A stretch of 64,000 nt of DNA from Lactifluus volemus. Lineage: Eukaryota; Basidiomycota; Agaricomycetes; Russulales; Russulaceae. Under the pieces are notes generated by a model that had not been told where the DNA came from, searched no databases, and was given only the letters and a program-made list of their open reading frames with translations. The stretch covers positions 1 to 64,000 of the forward strand of contig WTXI01000141.1 in NCBI GenBank assembly GCA_022376515.1. Reading direction: 5' to 3'. Position numbers and translations under genes: made by a program. Below, piece after piece: positions 24,673-35,932 of this stretch (positions are counted from its first letter, which is position 1; each line of letters opens with the position of its first letter).

Positions 24673-25930
24673 TTATGGTGAGCCATTCAAGGTAGGGTGA
24701 AGGAAAGACGAGTGCTGCGTTGGCGACGCCAGCCTCTCAGGGAGGAAGAGGGTACAGTCGGGATCAACTCGAAGATATGCTGTCCCGTACCACGCGCAGG
24801 TCCGCCTGAACCAGGGCGCCCTTGTGGTACTCTTCTGCGCGCATGACCCCATGCACCCGCGCCTCTTGTCATGGTGCCTCTTCCCAGCTTCCATTGGGGC
24901 CGGCGCAGGGAGTGGTAATGACGCCCCGCGCCCGTCCCAAATGCATCGCAGGTCATGGCCTGGAATAATCTGGCACAGTCGTCCAGTTTCAACATGTCGC
25001 ACTTCGATGAAGCGCGAGTCGAAGATCAGGATGTATGGAGGGTGCCATGCGACGTGCTCTGCGGTACCCTCCCACTCGATCGTACCCTTCGTGCGACTTG
25101 GGTCCCCATGTCGATTCACATACAACCCGAATTCTGCGAAGAGAGATGAGCATCAAGAGAGGAAGCGAAAGTACATGAAGAATTACCATCGTAGCACAGC
25201 AGGAACTCGTTCTCGCTAGACCGGAACATACCCATTGGACGACATGACTCGCATCGTTTAGCGAGCTTCTCGTGACGAGGATCGTCACGTTGTGGAATAG
25301 TTACGCTCTTGAAACTGCAGATAACGATCAGACATCAAACGCGTAAATGAGGTACGAAGAGAGAAAGACTGACTCGGAGAGATCCATGATCTCAAAGCCC
25401 TTTGTGCAGAGAATGGCGATCCTCGCTTTCAAGAAGATGAGGTCATACGATTCTGACGGGAGGAAGAAGTCCTGTCAAGTGGTGTCAACAGTGGGTCCGT
25501 TCCCGGAGGTCGGAGTACGTATACGTACTCGGTAGACTCGGAACCACTCTGAGCGAGGTTGGCGCCAGCCAAGTCGGGAGCTGAGAGATACGGGAGCTTT
25601 TGTTCTCTCGTTGATCTTGCCAACAACGGGCTCGAGTACGCGGAAAACACTATCAAGCTAACCGCCACGTGAGATCGACTGAGGGACAACTAGGAGACAA
25701 GTTTACCCCTTTCTTCTTCATGTAAATGACAAGGGTGCGTCCTCCAAGACTCCCAACGCTGAAAAAGTGTACGTCTTGAACCATTGAGCTTCTGCGGCGA
25801 TGTGTTTGCACTATTTGGAGATGAAGGTACGAGTGCCTCAAATATGGTATGCAAAGAGCGACTGAAAAAAAAAATGTAACAAATAAAACTCCGATGTAGG
25901 TAAAATAGAAAAAAGGGTCCTTTCCCCTTT
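24673..25930 (-). pseudogene. RhoGEF CNH fragment after NLR2, cut at an intron and fused to SDA1
   Basis: Minus-strand CNH coding from SLFAYHI (near 25850) through GGRTLVIYMKKKGV, SPLLARSTREQKLPYLSAP, the EWEGTAEHVAWHPPYILIF and FIEVRHVETGRLCQIIPGHD segments to the stop at 24673. On the + strand the RhoGEF intron sequence ends at about 25930 and SDA1 intron sequence begins at once; DH and PH are absent. The final exon frame is disturbed by small indels. Relic of the type B interval. Confidence 0.75.
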
Positions 25931-27568
25931 GGTTCCTTTAGCGCCCGTTCGCCTGCTACATTTGACGCAATATAGGGACGATGCCAAATCTGTCGCGATT
26001 TCGCATTGGGATGCTTTCACCCTATCATCAAAGCTCAAAGTACACTCCTTCCTCGGCAGCGACGAAGAGTCTGAGGATAGTAAGGACGAGAGTGACGTCA
26101 ACGTATGTTCCAGTTTGCTGACAAGTCTCACCTCACTTGGACTCTCGAAGAGCGTCAACGTCAAATCGCTCGAGCATAAACGTGAAGTAAAGAAAAAGAC
26201 GCGCAGCGGTAAAAGAAGATGCGGAAAGTATTAAAGACGGTGAGCAAAGGTTCGTCTAAGGCTAGTACTTCTGATTATTTGATCTGCTGAGACTCGTTCA
26301 CAGCAACAAAGACACAAAGACGCGGGAAATCCCTCAATTTTCCTGCCATCCAACTACTGCACGATCCACAAACGTTTGGCGAAAGGCTCTACGATCTGTT
26401 GCAGAAATATGATGCTCGCTTTCGCTCGCTCACAAAATTCTCATCATGCAGCTCCTGAGTCGCATCACCTCATTGCACTTGCTGACCATCCTTGGCTTTT
26501 ATAAATACAATTTCAAGTATCTCACGCACCACCAGCTACGTGCCCCGGCGATTCTCGCTTCACTTGCCCAGTCCCCGCATGACCTTACGCCCACTGACGC
26601 TCTCATTCCTCCTGTTCGTAAATTATCTCATCAATTTGTGCATCCCGGAGTTGGCTCGGAGGTTTGCCGCAGGTCTGAACGCGATCGGCTACCGGAAGAG
26701 CAGGGATAAACGCGTGGTGGGTGCTGCACGTGGTCTACTGCAGCTGTACTCTGAGGTCAACCCTAGCATGCTAAAACGTCAGGAGCGGGGAAAGACGGCA
26801 AGTATGGGGATGGCCCAAAGCAGACAGCCTACTCCGTTTGGATATGTCGAAATTCCCGCCATGGACATTGACGGCCTTACGGTACGTATTTCTCCTACTT
26901 CGTCTTGAATAATGGTGGACTATATTACTCTGTAGCTCCTCGAGGATAATCTCAAGACGGTACATGGGGAACACGACGAGTAAAACCCGACTTGCAGACA
27001 ACGACAGCCCATCACCTGTCGAAGTGAACCGGACCTCGACATTAGCAACAACGAAGGTACTATTATGCGCAATCTCTACACGTTCACGATTTGATATATA
27101 TTTCTACACTGGTAGATCCTTACACCAGCTGATTTCGCATTGATTTCCGACTTGCGAATACAGGCAGCCACGCAAGCGGTCGAAACGGGGGTGGTCCTGC
27201 TGCGAAACACAAACTGGCTTCTCTCTCTGCCGTAAAAAAGGCGGCTTGGTCCGGCGCGGACGATACATCAGCCTTCGTCATCTCTGAGAGTAATATTCTC
27301 GGCCCGCGCAAGAAGGCCAAGGCTGACTACGAGGATCGGATCGGATCGATAGCGTGAGTTCGCGAGGGTAGAGAAAAGGTTGGTTTCGCTGAAAGGAAAG
27401 GAGAAGAAGGAGACAGCGAGCAGCTCGACGAATCGCGAGAAGGCGGGCAACAAGCCGATAATGATGATCTTGGGTAGTAAAGGGATCAGAGGGAAGAAAC
27501 AGTCGTTGAAGGAGAAGCAGAAGCGGTTGCGCGCGCACATCGAGAGGGAAAATAAGGGTCACCATTAG
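25931..27568 (+). pseudogene. SDA1: SDA1 fragment 1
   Basis: Begins three bases inside the SDA1 intron that is 3615-3662 in fragment 0, then carries the exon NDAKSVAI.., the acidic EESEDSKDESD stretch, DPQTFGERLYDLLQKYDARF, KILIMQLLSR, the HHQLRAPAILASLAQSPHDL region, HQFVHPGVGSEV, AARGLLQLYSEVNPSMLKR, DFALISDLRIQ and the basic C-terminus ending GHH, stop 27566-27568. It lacks the REICRRQPWAMEEDLLGDLI segment that fragment 0 keeps; the deletion joint is at a GATC shared by both sides near 26686. N-terminal third missing. Not functional. Confidence 0.8.
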
Positions 27569-28020
27569 CTAGGTGAGGATGTTACGGTATCTCACTGTGC
27601 TACCATGGCATGGGGTGTTCGCTATCGTTCTTCGGTATTACGAGCAACATTTGTCACGTGACCAGAAGTTAGAGCCGGAGAGAGCTGTCAGTCTCTATAG
27701 ATAGCTGAAGGTAGGAGAACAACCTGGCACGGCATCGTTTCCTACCAGATTTTCCTAGTGACGGTTTGCGCATGCAATATCAACACAGACTTCTTGATGG
27801 GGTCAATTTACCCCAGTTTGATTTCGTCTACAATCCAGCCTGAGCACAGACGCTGATACTTTCTTGGAATACATATATGAACGGAAGAGCGTGAATCAAG
27901 TTTACATCATAATGATAGCAATACGAGTTCGTTGAAGGGTCGAGGGGGTAGGGGGGAGAAGGATAAAAGCAGGGAGTGGGTATGTATGGCAGGCGCTTAT
28001 CTGTCTGTTCGGTTCGTGAT
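27569..28020. other. SDA1 3' spacer, copy 1
   Basis: Non-coding; same landmark order as the NLR 3' spacers, including the E-box palindrome (27653-27662) and the ATACATATATGAAC stretch near 27870. Confidence 0.55.
27653..27662. promoter_or_regulatory. E-box palindrome GTCACGTGAC
   Basis: Same palindrome as after the NLR genes, here about 85 bp after the SDA1 relic stop. Confidence 0.38.
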
Positions 28021-28272
28021 TCATGGTGAGCCATTCAAGGTAGGGAACGAACGACGAGTGGTGTTTTCGCATGTCAGACTCTCAGGGAGAAAGAGTGGTA
28101 CTGTCGGGATCAACTCGAAGATGCTGTCCCACACACCTTCGTTCAGGTCCGCCTGAACCGACTGGCATGAAGCTGTGCACATGCGCCTCTTGCGATGGTG
28201 CCTCTTCCCGTGGAATAAAATGGTAAACTCGTCCATTTCAACATGTCGCACTGGGATAAAAGCGCAAGTCAA
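28021..28272 (-). pseudogene. RhoGEF 3'-end fragment after SDA1 fragment 1
   Basis: Minus-strand end of CNH: IPVRHVE, then SFPTLNGSP and stop at 28021. About 90 bp (the DLRCIWDG region) are deleted compared with the NLR-adjacent copies. Nothing further upstream of the gene follows, so it is a second, shorter RhoGEF relic inside the same interval. Confidence 0.6.
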
Positions 28273-28759
28273 GGTGAGGATATATGGAGGGTACTACGAT
28301 TCCATCCTACCTTCCTACTAGCGGTGCAGCCACAGTGCCCAAGGACGTGAACACCCTCTCTCACAGATTGTCATTTCCCAGGCCATCTCATACTTATCTG
28401 TTCTAATGAGTTCTTTCCCCCCCGTGCGAGAGGCCTTGTGGAGAACCTGCCAAGCTCTTCAGGATTCATAAATCCCTAGGCGTGAGTGCTAGGCTTGACC
28501 AGTTGAAACACGTCCTTAGTGAGGAAACAGTATGACGTTTTCCAGCCTCGAAAGGGGTTGATGGCCGCCTGGTTCGAGAGGCGACATAAAAGCAAAAGCC
28601 ATAGTTTAGGGCGGAGTACTGAAGGCATGTGTGCGTTGCGCACCACAACCAACTCCGCGCACGACGAAAATACCGGGCTATCTACATACTTGATGACTTC
28701 CATCAAGCGCACGATGTCGAATCCTTTCGAAAGAATATTCGGCAGATTGATGGAAACCG
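28273..28759 (-). other. Block X, copy 1
   Basis: Unrecognised. Minus-strand pieces SKGFDIVRLMEVIKYVD and KDVFQLVKPSTHA are shared with copies at 6065 and 39437 and look like decayed coding sequence. Confidence 0.4.
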
Positions 28760-30073
28760 GCTGAGTGCTAAAAGTCCCAGCGACTCCCAGGTACAGTAGC
28801 GGCATATGTGGGATGCTGATACTCAGGAGGGTGTCGGGATGGGACCAGTCTGGATCCGGTGAACAAAAAAATCTGACATGAGAAAATGACCTTGAAAATG
28901 GCTTCAGATGAGCTTGATCATGTTCTGAAGCCAGTGTGGCAGAGTGATAGCATGCACGGATGCACGGCGATTTGGTTCGCTTAGTCATTACTCGAACCTC
29001 GCCCTTGCCCATCCTCGCTCTCGGTTTTCCTCAATGCGATATCACAGCCACTGAGGTTCAGTACCATCAACACGGTCGTGGGCATCACTTCCTTCAAGAT
29101 CAGGAGGCACGAGTAGGGAATGTCCACGAAGGCTGGGATCGCCCACCTGGTGCCCACGCCTGTCCCCATCCCCATCTCACCCCCGCCTATGCCCGCCTGC
29201 ACTGACTCATCCGTGTGTCCGTGTCTACATTTATGTCCACACCCTGCTGTAGACACCCGCCTTTCGCAACTTGTCCCCTGCCCGCCTGCTAACACCCGCC
29301 TGCCAGCACCCGTCCATGCTCCGACAGTGGCATAAATCAGCCATTGGAGCGTGCAAACTCGTATCGCCTTCAAGTGTCACCACTAGCAGTCGTATCTCAC
29401 GTGAAACACCGCCCGGGCGGCACACACACACCATCACGAACTCTGAACGGTTCCGACCAATGCTCGCTTACGGTGCTCGAACCTCACGTCGCTCGCTCCA
29501 TGCATGACATTAGGAACAAGGAATGTAACAACACCACGAGGTCAGAGATGATGGGAGGACGGAAGGAAGAAAAGGGGCGAGGATAAGTATGAAAGGGAAA
29601 ATGCGGCGTTTGAAAGGTATCAGTCACCCAGACCTCGAAAACGAGCTAATCGAAGACCTTAGGAGCGTCTATCGGAGAGCGAACAAGACAGCTTTGGGTA
29701 AATAGGGAGTATTCCGAAAGAAGTTTATGGAATACGGGGCAGATCCAACCAAGAAGCACCCGGTGCTGGCACCGACTTGTCTCCGAATTCCAGTTTAAGG
29801 AATGTCAACACTAGAAATGGCACATGCATAATAGAAGTGTTGCACACTCGAGATTGTGATATGACCCATGGCGGGGATAGTCTAGAGCGGAGGTGCGACT
29901 GCTATCACAACCACGACAATGTTCATCTCTGAGCGTCATCCAAGGCCATCACGTGCTGAGTCTGCGTGCCGGGTCGCTGCCACGCCAAACGTGATTTGGA
30001 ACGCGTTCCAATGAGGTAACCTTGTCAACATGCGGACGGCACCTTGTTGCCTCAACCTCTCACCTCGACTACA
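28760..30073. repeat. Block U, copy 2 (upstream of NLR3), with 0.4-kb deletion
   Basis: Shared upstream block, but about 0.4 kb are missing at about 29852. The part present at 18001-18388 in copy 1, including the AATATATATC element and the conserved minus-strand open stretch, is gone. The Pro-rich patch (about 29130-29310) and Lys/Arg-rich patch remain. NLR3, the only fully open gene, therefore has a shortened upstream region. Confidence 0.6.
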
Positions 30074-33000
30074 ATGTCTCTTGCACAACCACATTCGTAT
30101 GCCAAAGTCTATTACATTCCTTCTCGCGAAATATTAATCATTACTACAGCCAAGGTCCTCAAACCTCCGAAATAGGGTACCTCAATCACTTCCATTTAAT
30201 TGTCATTTTTGCTCACATAATTGCCTTTGACCAGTGCTCAGGTCATCGAAACTCAACAACGACTTCTCCCTCTCGAGTTGACTGGTACGTAGGTTGGTGA
30301 TCCCACTGAGATGTGTCCTATAGTAAGCCCGTTTCTCCGCCAGTACTCAGGGCGCAAAATCTTCCTCGTCTCAAGACCGTCTTTGGGAGGAAAAGGCGGT
30401 TTTATGTCACTGTGACCCATGAGGCGAGAACATGGCAGACACGACCTGTTCGAAGCGTGGGACAGCGCGTGGAATGGAACCAGGTTCTGGACTCCTTGTA
30501 CGAAATCTATACTTTTAAAAAAATTTGTTTTCACAATTGAGTTCTTGCAGTGCCATACTATCACTCTCCCGTATTACTGCATCTCTCTATGCGAAAAGGA
30601 CCTTGCGGAAAGATATCCTTGTTGGGACGCATGAGATACTCTGTGAACCTCAACATGGTTCGTCTTGTTGGATTCTTACTCGCATTCATATGACTCAGCA
30701 CGTTGTAGACCTTGATATTATTTTGAGCCATGATAGCGGTCACTCAACGGAGCCGGTCACACTCTTCTTGAAGATCACAGTCTCACCAAATGCGACTCCC
30801 TCTCTGACTGCTCCGGTCAACACCGTGAACCACACAGCTATCGATTTAGACAGCCCGCCGGTCGTTGAAGGAAATGCCGCACCTCCTACTGTTCAAGACA
30901 ACGGTGAATCCATCCAACCAGCGGTAGTCACCGCTCCTCTACTTCTTTTATCCGGGGCCAGTGACCTTCCTATTGAGAGCGGTACTTCTGTGCGACCAGC
31001 ATCAGACAGCCAGACGGAGATGTCAGGCATCGCTCTCCGTCGTGCTGAGGAGGCTGTGGATACGATGAAATCATGGGGCATTGCTGTTGGGGTTGTCAAG
31101 CAGGTGATGGATGCCGTCGGTCCAATCGCATCAGTATGCCCAAAGCTATTTTTCTTCTTCCCCGGGTTAACTTTCGTTCTCCAGCTGCATCCCTCCGCAG
31201 GTCTAGCATGGAGTCTGCTTTCAAAGATTCCCGAGGTGTGTCACCTTGCCTTGTCGGAGGATGCGGCACGCTCATTCATCTTTGTTTTGTTTCTAGACTT
31301 TGTTACAGCAGGTTCAGCGTGACGACAATGTCCGATCACTATTTGAAGCCATATCCGATGCGTTTACGTTTGCAAAAGATGCGGACGCTTTGAGGAGGAT
31401 CAATCCGGAGTCTCTTCAAGCGAAAATCCTTGAGGACATGCTGGAACGGGTCTCGGAAATTAGCAAATTTATTGAATCGTATGCGAATGATGTGCGAGTC
31501 GGTACGTTATCCTGAATCCTTTGGTTTAGTCATTATTAACACACGATTTGCAGGGAAGCGGACTTGGAAGAATATCCGTGGCCAGGTTGACGGGAAAGTC
31601 ACACAGTATCGCACCATCCTGATCCGACTGCGAGACGACTTTCTTGCGCGTGCTGCTGTCACTACGGAGGTTACTGTGCTTCGAATACAGGACGATGTGA
31701 GTAATATTAGCCCAAACAAGCAGGAGTTGCTCGACTCAATAGCGCGAATATAGCTTAAAGCGATGTCAAACCAAGCATTAGAAGCCGGTGCGTAATATTG
31801 ATGGCCACGAGATGATGATCTGACGGAGAGCACACAGAATTCGGTTACATAATCAGGGAATTGCCTTATAAGGGAGGCTGGCGATTCGGCGACGAGAAAC
31901 GGTGTCTTCCTGGAACACGCGAAGATTTCTTGGATCATATCTTCAAGTGGGTCGAGAATCCTGAATCCGAACGTGGGCTCGTGCTCTTCGGCCAAGCAGG
32001 CACTGGAAAGTCCTCAATAGCACATGAAGTCGCACGCCATTTCGAGGACAAGTGTCTCGGATCTTACTTCACCTTCATTAGGAAGGAAGGATCCAAAGAC
32101 GAGGCATACCAACTTTTCACGACACTTGCCTGTGATCTCTCCAATAGATATCCTGCGTTCAAATTCACTCTCGGGAGGATCCTTAAGGATCATCTATCGC
32201 TCCGTGGTACCCGAGACCGTCGTACTCTTTTTGAACGACTCATCCTCGAACCGCTCAAGGATCTACAAATCCGTGATCCAATCCTTATCGTAATCGATGG
32301 ATTGGACGAGAGTGGAGATGCGAGTGGCACCAAAGGATTACACACGTTCCTTGCTGAACATCTTCTCGACCTCCCTTCAAAATTCCGTATTCTCATCACA
32401 TCAAGGCCGGACGATGGAATCGAATCTGCATTCGCCGAAGCACTATCTGTCCACACCCTCTACATGGATGATGACAAACTTTCTGCGAAAACGGAGGACG
32501 ATATTCTCGCGTACTTTCAGGAAGCGCTCCGTCCGGATGCTTTCAAGGACTATGGCGTGAAACTATCAAAGGCAGCGGAGGGCCTGTTTCAGTGGGCTTC
32601 TGTTGCATGCGGATTCATAAACAACCCCCCTGATAGTTTCGGCTTCAGTGAGAAAAAGGTCGTACAGCGCTTGTTGGGACACTCTCGAGATCGTGATGGA
32701 CAAGATCCGTTGGAACAGTTATACGAAGAAGTTCTCGAGGGATATTTCAGATCGCCTGCATCACAGATGTTATTTCGATCCGTGATGGGACAAATTTTTG
32801 CCGCGATCGAACCCCTCACCACCAGTTCCCTGATTTCCCTGCGTCGATATGCACCCAAAGATGATCCCGAGGATCCTGACCCCGAAGATTCAGATCAGGT
32901 TCTCAAAATGCTCGGTCATCTTGGCTCGGTGCTGAGCAATGTCACTTCATCCGATGGAATGCGACCGATCGTTCCTCTCCATACTTCATTCCGTGACTTT

Positions 33001-35717
33001 CTAGCAGATGAGAAGAGTGGGCCATTTCATGTCGACTTCGGCAAGGCGCACCGGCGGTTGGCACATTCGTGTCTTGGTTTAATGCTGGATAGCCTCAAGT
33101 TCAACATTTGTAAACTGGAGTCGTCATATCTCGCGAACAAGGATGTCCCAGACTTGGTGTCTCGAATTTCCGATCACATTCCGTCCGCTCTGTCATATGC
33201 CTGCATTTTTTGGGACGACCATCTAGAACACGTTGCTTTCGAACAAGATCTCTTCATGAAACTTCGATTCCTGTTCGAGACAAAGTTTTTGTTCTGGCTA
33301 GAAGTGCTTAGCATGAAGAACAGCGTTGGCCTTGCTTCACCAGCAATGGCATCTCTGAAGATGTGGTTGCAGCGGAAGGTGGGTACATCCTATAATTATC
33401 AATGACATGTACTGACTATTTCGTAAAATCACAACAGCCCCAAAATGACGTGGAGAATCTCCTGGCATTGGTGAACGATGCGTTCGCATTTGTTCGGTAT
33501 TTCGGGATGGCAATAGCAAGAAGCGCCCCGCATATATATATATCTACTCTGCCATTCGCACCATCCTCTTCCCGCATTATCAAGCATTACCTTCACTTAT
33601 TCCCCAAAACATTATCTTTGGATCGTGGGCAATTGTCTCATTGGCCAGCATTGGAAATGGTGATTCAAGCACATGACGAGCCCATCGCTTCCGTTGCATT
33701 CTCGCCAAATGGGCAGCGGATAGCCTCAGGCTCGGAAGACCACACGATTCGGGTGTGGGATGCCACGACGGGGGAGCTTGTAGCGGGCCCGTTTGCTAAG
33801 CACACCGATTTGGTCCGTTCTGTTGCATTTTCACCAGACGGACAGCGGATTGTCTCGGCCTCGTTGGATCACACGATTCGTGTGTGGGATGCCGCAATAG
33901 GAGATGTCGTTGCGGGACCGTTCATTGGACATAGTAATGCGGTCATATCTGTTGCGTTCTCGCCAGACGGGCAGCGCATCGCGTCTGCTTCAGCAGATCG
34001 CACGATCCGGATATGGAATGCTGCAACAGGAGAGGTTGTAGCAGGCCCGTTCACTGGACACACCGATTGCGTCAATTCGGTTATATTCTCGCCGGACGGG
34101 AAGCGCATTGCCTCGGGATCGAATGATCGCACGATTCGCCTGTGGGATTCTGCAGTAGGAGGGATCGTAGTGGACCCATTTACTGGACACACGGAACCAG
34201 TCTACTCTGTTGCCTTTTCACCGGATGGGGAGCGCATTGCCTCGGCCTCGGAAGATCACACAATTCGTGTGTGGAATTCAGCAACGGGAGAAGTCATGGC
34301 AGGACCGTTTAGTGGACACACCGGTGTAGTCAATTCTGTTGCATTCTCACCTGACGGGCGGCGTATCGCCTCCGCCTCGAACGATCGCACAATTCGTGTG
34401 TGGGATGCTGCAACAGGAGAGATCATTGCAGGCCCGTTCGTTGGTCACGTTGAATCAGTGTTTTCTATTACGCTCTCACCAGACGGACAACGCATCGCCT
34501 CGGCCTCGTTCGATCGCACGATTCGTGTGTGGGATGCCACAACAAGAGAGGCCGTAGCAGGTCCGTTTATTGGACATGCTAATTCGGTCTTTTTTATTAC
34601 GGTCTCGCCGGACGGGCAGCGTATCGCCTCGGCCTCAGCAGATCACACGATTTGTATTTGGGATGCCACAACAGGAGAGCTCATAGCGGGCCCGTTTACT
34701 GGACACACCAATTGGGTTCCTGGAGTTTCATTCTCGCCAGACGGGCAGCGAATCGCTTCGGCCTCGTACGATTGCACGATTCGTGTGTGGGATACAGCAA
34801 CTGGAGAGGTCGTGGTGGAACCGTTTACAGGGCACAATGATTGGGTCAAGTCGGTTGAATTCTCACCGAATGGGCAGCGCATCGCTTCGAGCTCGCTCGA
34901 TCGCACGATTCGAGTGTGGGATGCTGCAACGGGAAAGGTCGTAGCGGGCCCTTTTACTGGACACACCGATGGCGTCTTGTTTGCTATATTCTCACCAGAT
35001 GGGCGACGCATCGCCTCGGCCTCGGACGATCTCACAATTCGTGTGTGGGATGCAGAAACAGGAGAGTTTATAGTAGGGCCGTTTATCGGGCACAGAGATA
35101 AGGTCTATTCTGTTGCGTTCTCACCGAACGGGGAGTGCATTGCTTCAGCCTCATACGATCGCACGATTCGCGTGTGGGATGCCGCAACAGGAGCGCTTGT
35201 AGCCGGGCCATATACTGGACATACGAGTGGGATCAACTCTGTTGCATTCTCACCAGATGGGCAGTACATTGCCTCCGGCTCTGAAGATCGTACGATTCGC
35301 GTGTGGGATGCAACAACAGGAGATATCGTGGCGGGCCCATTTACTGGACACACCGATTCAGTCGATTCTGTTGCATTCTTGCCGGATGGACAACGGATCG
35401 CCTCGGCCTCAACAGATTGCACGATACGCATGTCGCATGTCGGAACCCTGTGCACCGCTTCGACCTCGCGAAGTCGCGCGATTCATCCGGAGAAGCGCAG
35501 AACGGAAGACATTGACAAGTTCCCGGTTAATAATGATGGTTGGGTGTGTGGGGAGAATGGAGAGCTTCTTTTATGGATTCCACAGATTCACCGGCCATAT
35601 TTCAATAGGTCTAACACTGTCTGGATTGCAGGCAGACATTATACCCAGCTTGATATCTCAAACTTTGTACATGGATCGAATTGGGCTACAGTACATGTTC
35701 CTAGTTCATCTAGCTAG
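30074..35717 (+). CDS. NLR3: intact C2-NACHT-14xWD40 STAND receptor
   Basis: Eleven exons, all GT..AG: 30074-30154, 30242-30284, 30344-30497, 30551-30657, 30709-31133, 31185-31235, 31297-31501, 31554-31696, 31754-31787, 31838-33378, 33438-35717; 5064 nt, 1687 residues, phases consistent. Residues about 36-150 form a C2-like domain ([17 protein letters not shown].. FYVTVT.. WNQVLDSF.. KDILVGTHEI.. TLFLKITVS). Residues about 200-414 are a helical linker. NACHT starts about 460 with Walker A GQAGTGKS (466-473) and Walker [12 protein letters not shown] (563-573), then ILITSRPD and the winged-helix [10 protein letters not shown]. Residues about 1003-1605 are 14 WD40 repeats of 43 residues; a conserved cap ([11 protein letters not shown].. 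[10 protein letters not shown]) ends the protein. By family knowledge it is a nucleotide-switched cytosolic receptor whose propellers sense ligand and whose N-terminus signals; C2 suggests membrane or lipid contact. No signal peptide. Confidence 0.9.
33660..35465 (+). repeat. 14 WD40 repeats of 129 nt in NLR3
   Basis: Fourteen in-frame repeats with the scheme [42 protein letters not shown], spaced 43 codons. Fourteen equals two seven-bladed propellers. The residues after GH and those flanking the Asp before TIR vary from repeat to repeat while the framework hardly changes. Repeat 4 ([10 protein letters not shown]), repeat 8 ([10 protein letters not shown]) and repeat 14 ([10 protein letters not shown]) have individual signatures kept in all units. 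In this copy repeat 14 has Ser for the usual Trp (IRMSHVG). Confidence 0.92.
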
Positions 35718-35932
35718 AGTCCGTACACTATTGGATGTATGCCATCCCAAAATTCACCTGCAGAGATAGCACCAGTGAATCTATGATTATAATTCATCAG
35801 GGGTGTGTCGAAATCTTTTGAGTATTGGGAAGATGTTCGTGTTATCGTTCTTCGGCAATATCAGCCACACACGTGACCCAAACTGGTTGGGCCGAAGGCG
35901 GCACGGACAAGTCTGCTGGCCACCAGATTGTC
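35718..35932. other. NLR3 3' spacer, shortened
   Basis: Starts like the other spacers, but sequence equivalent to about 24440-24731 is missing (joint near 35935), removing most of the spacer and the end of the RhoGEF reading frame. The E-box core remains as ACACGTGAC near 35870. Confidence 0.55.

Noticed and set aside
33660..35465. 129-nt periodic sequence as a CRISPR or satellite array
   Set aside because: The periods are in-frame WD40 codons with no spacer structure.
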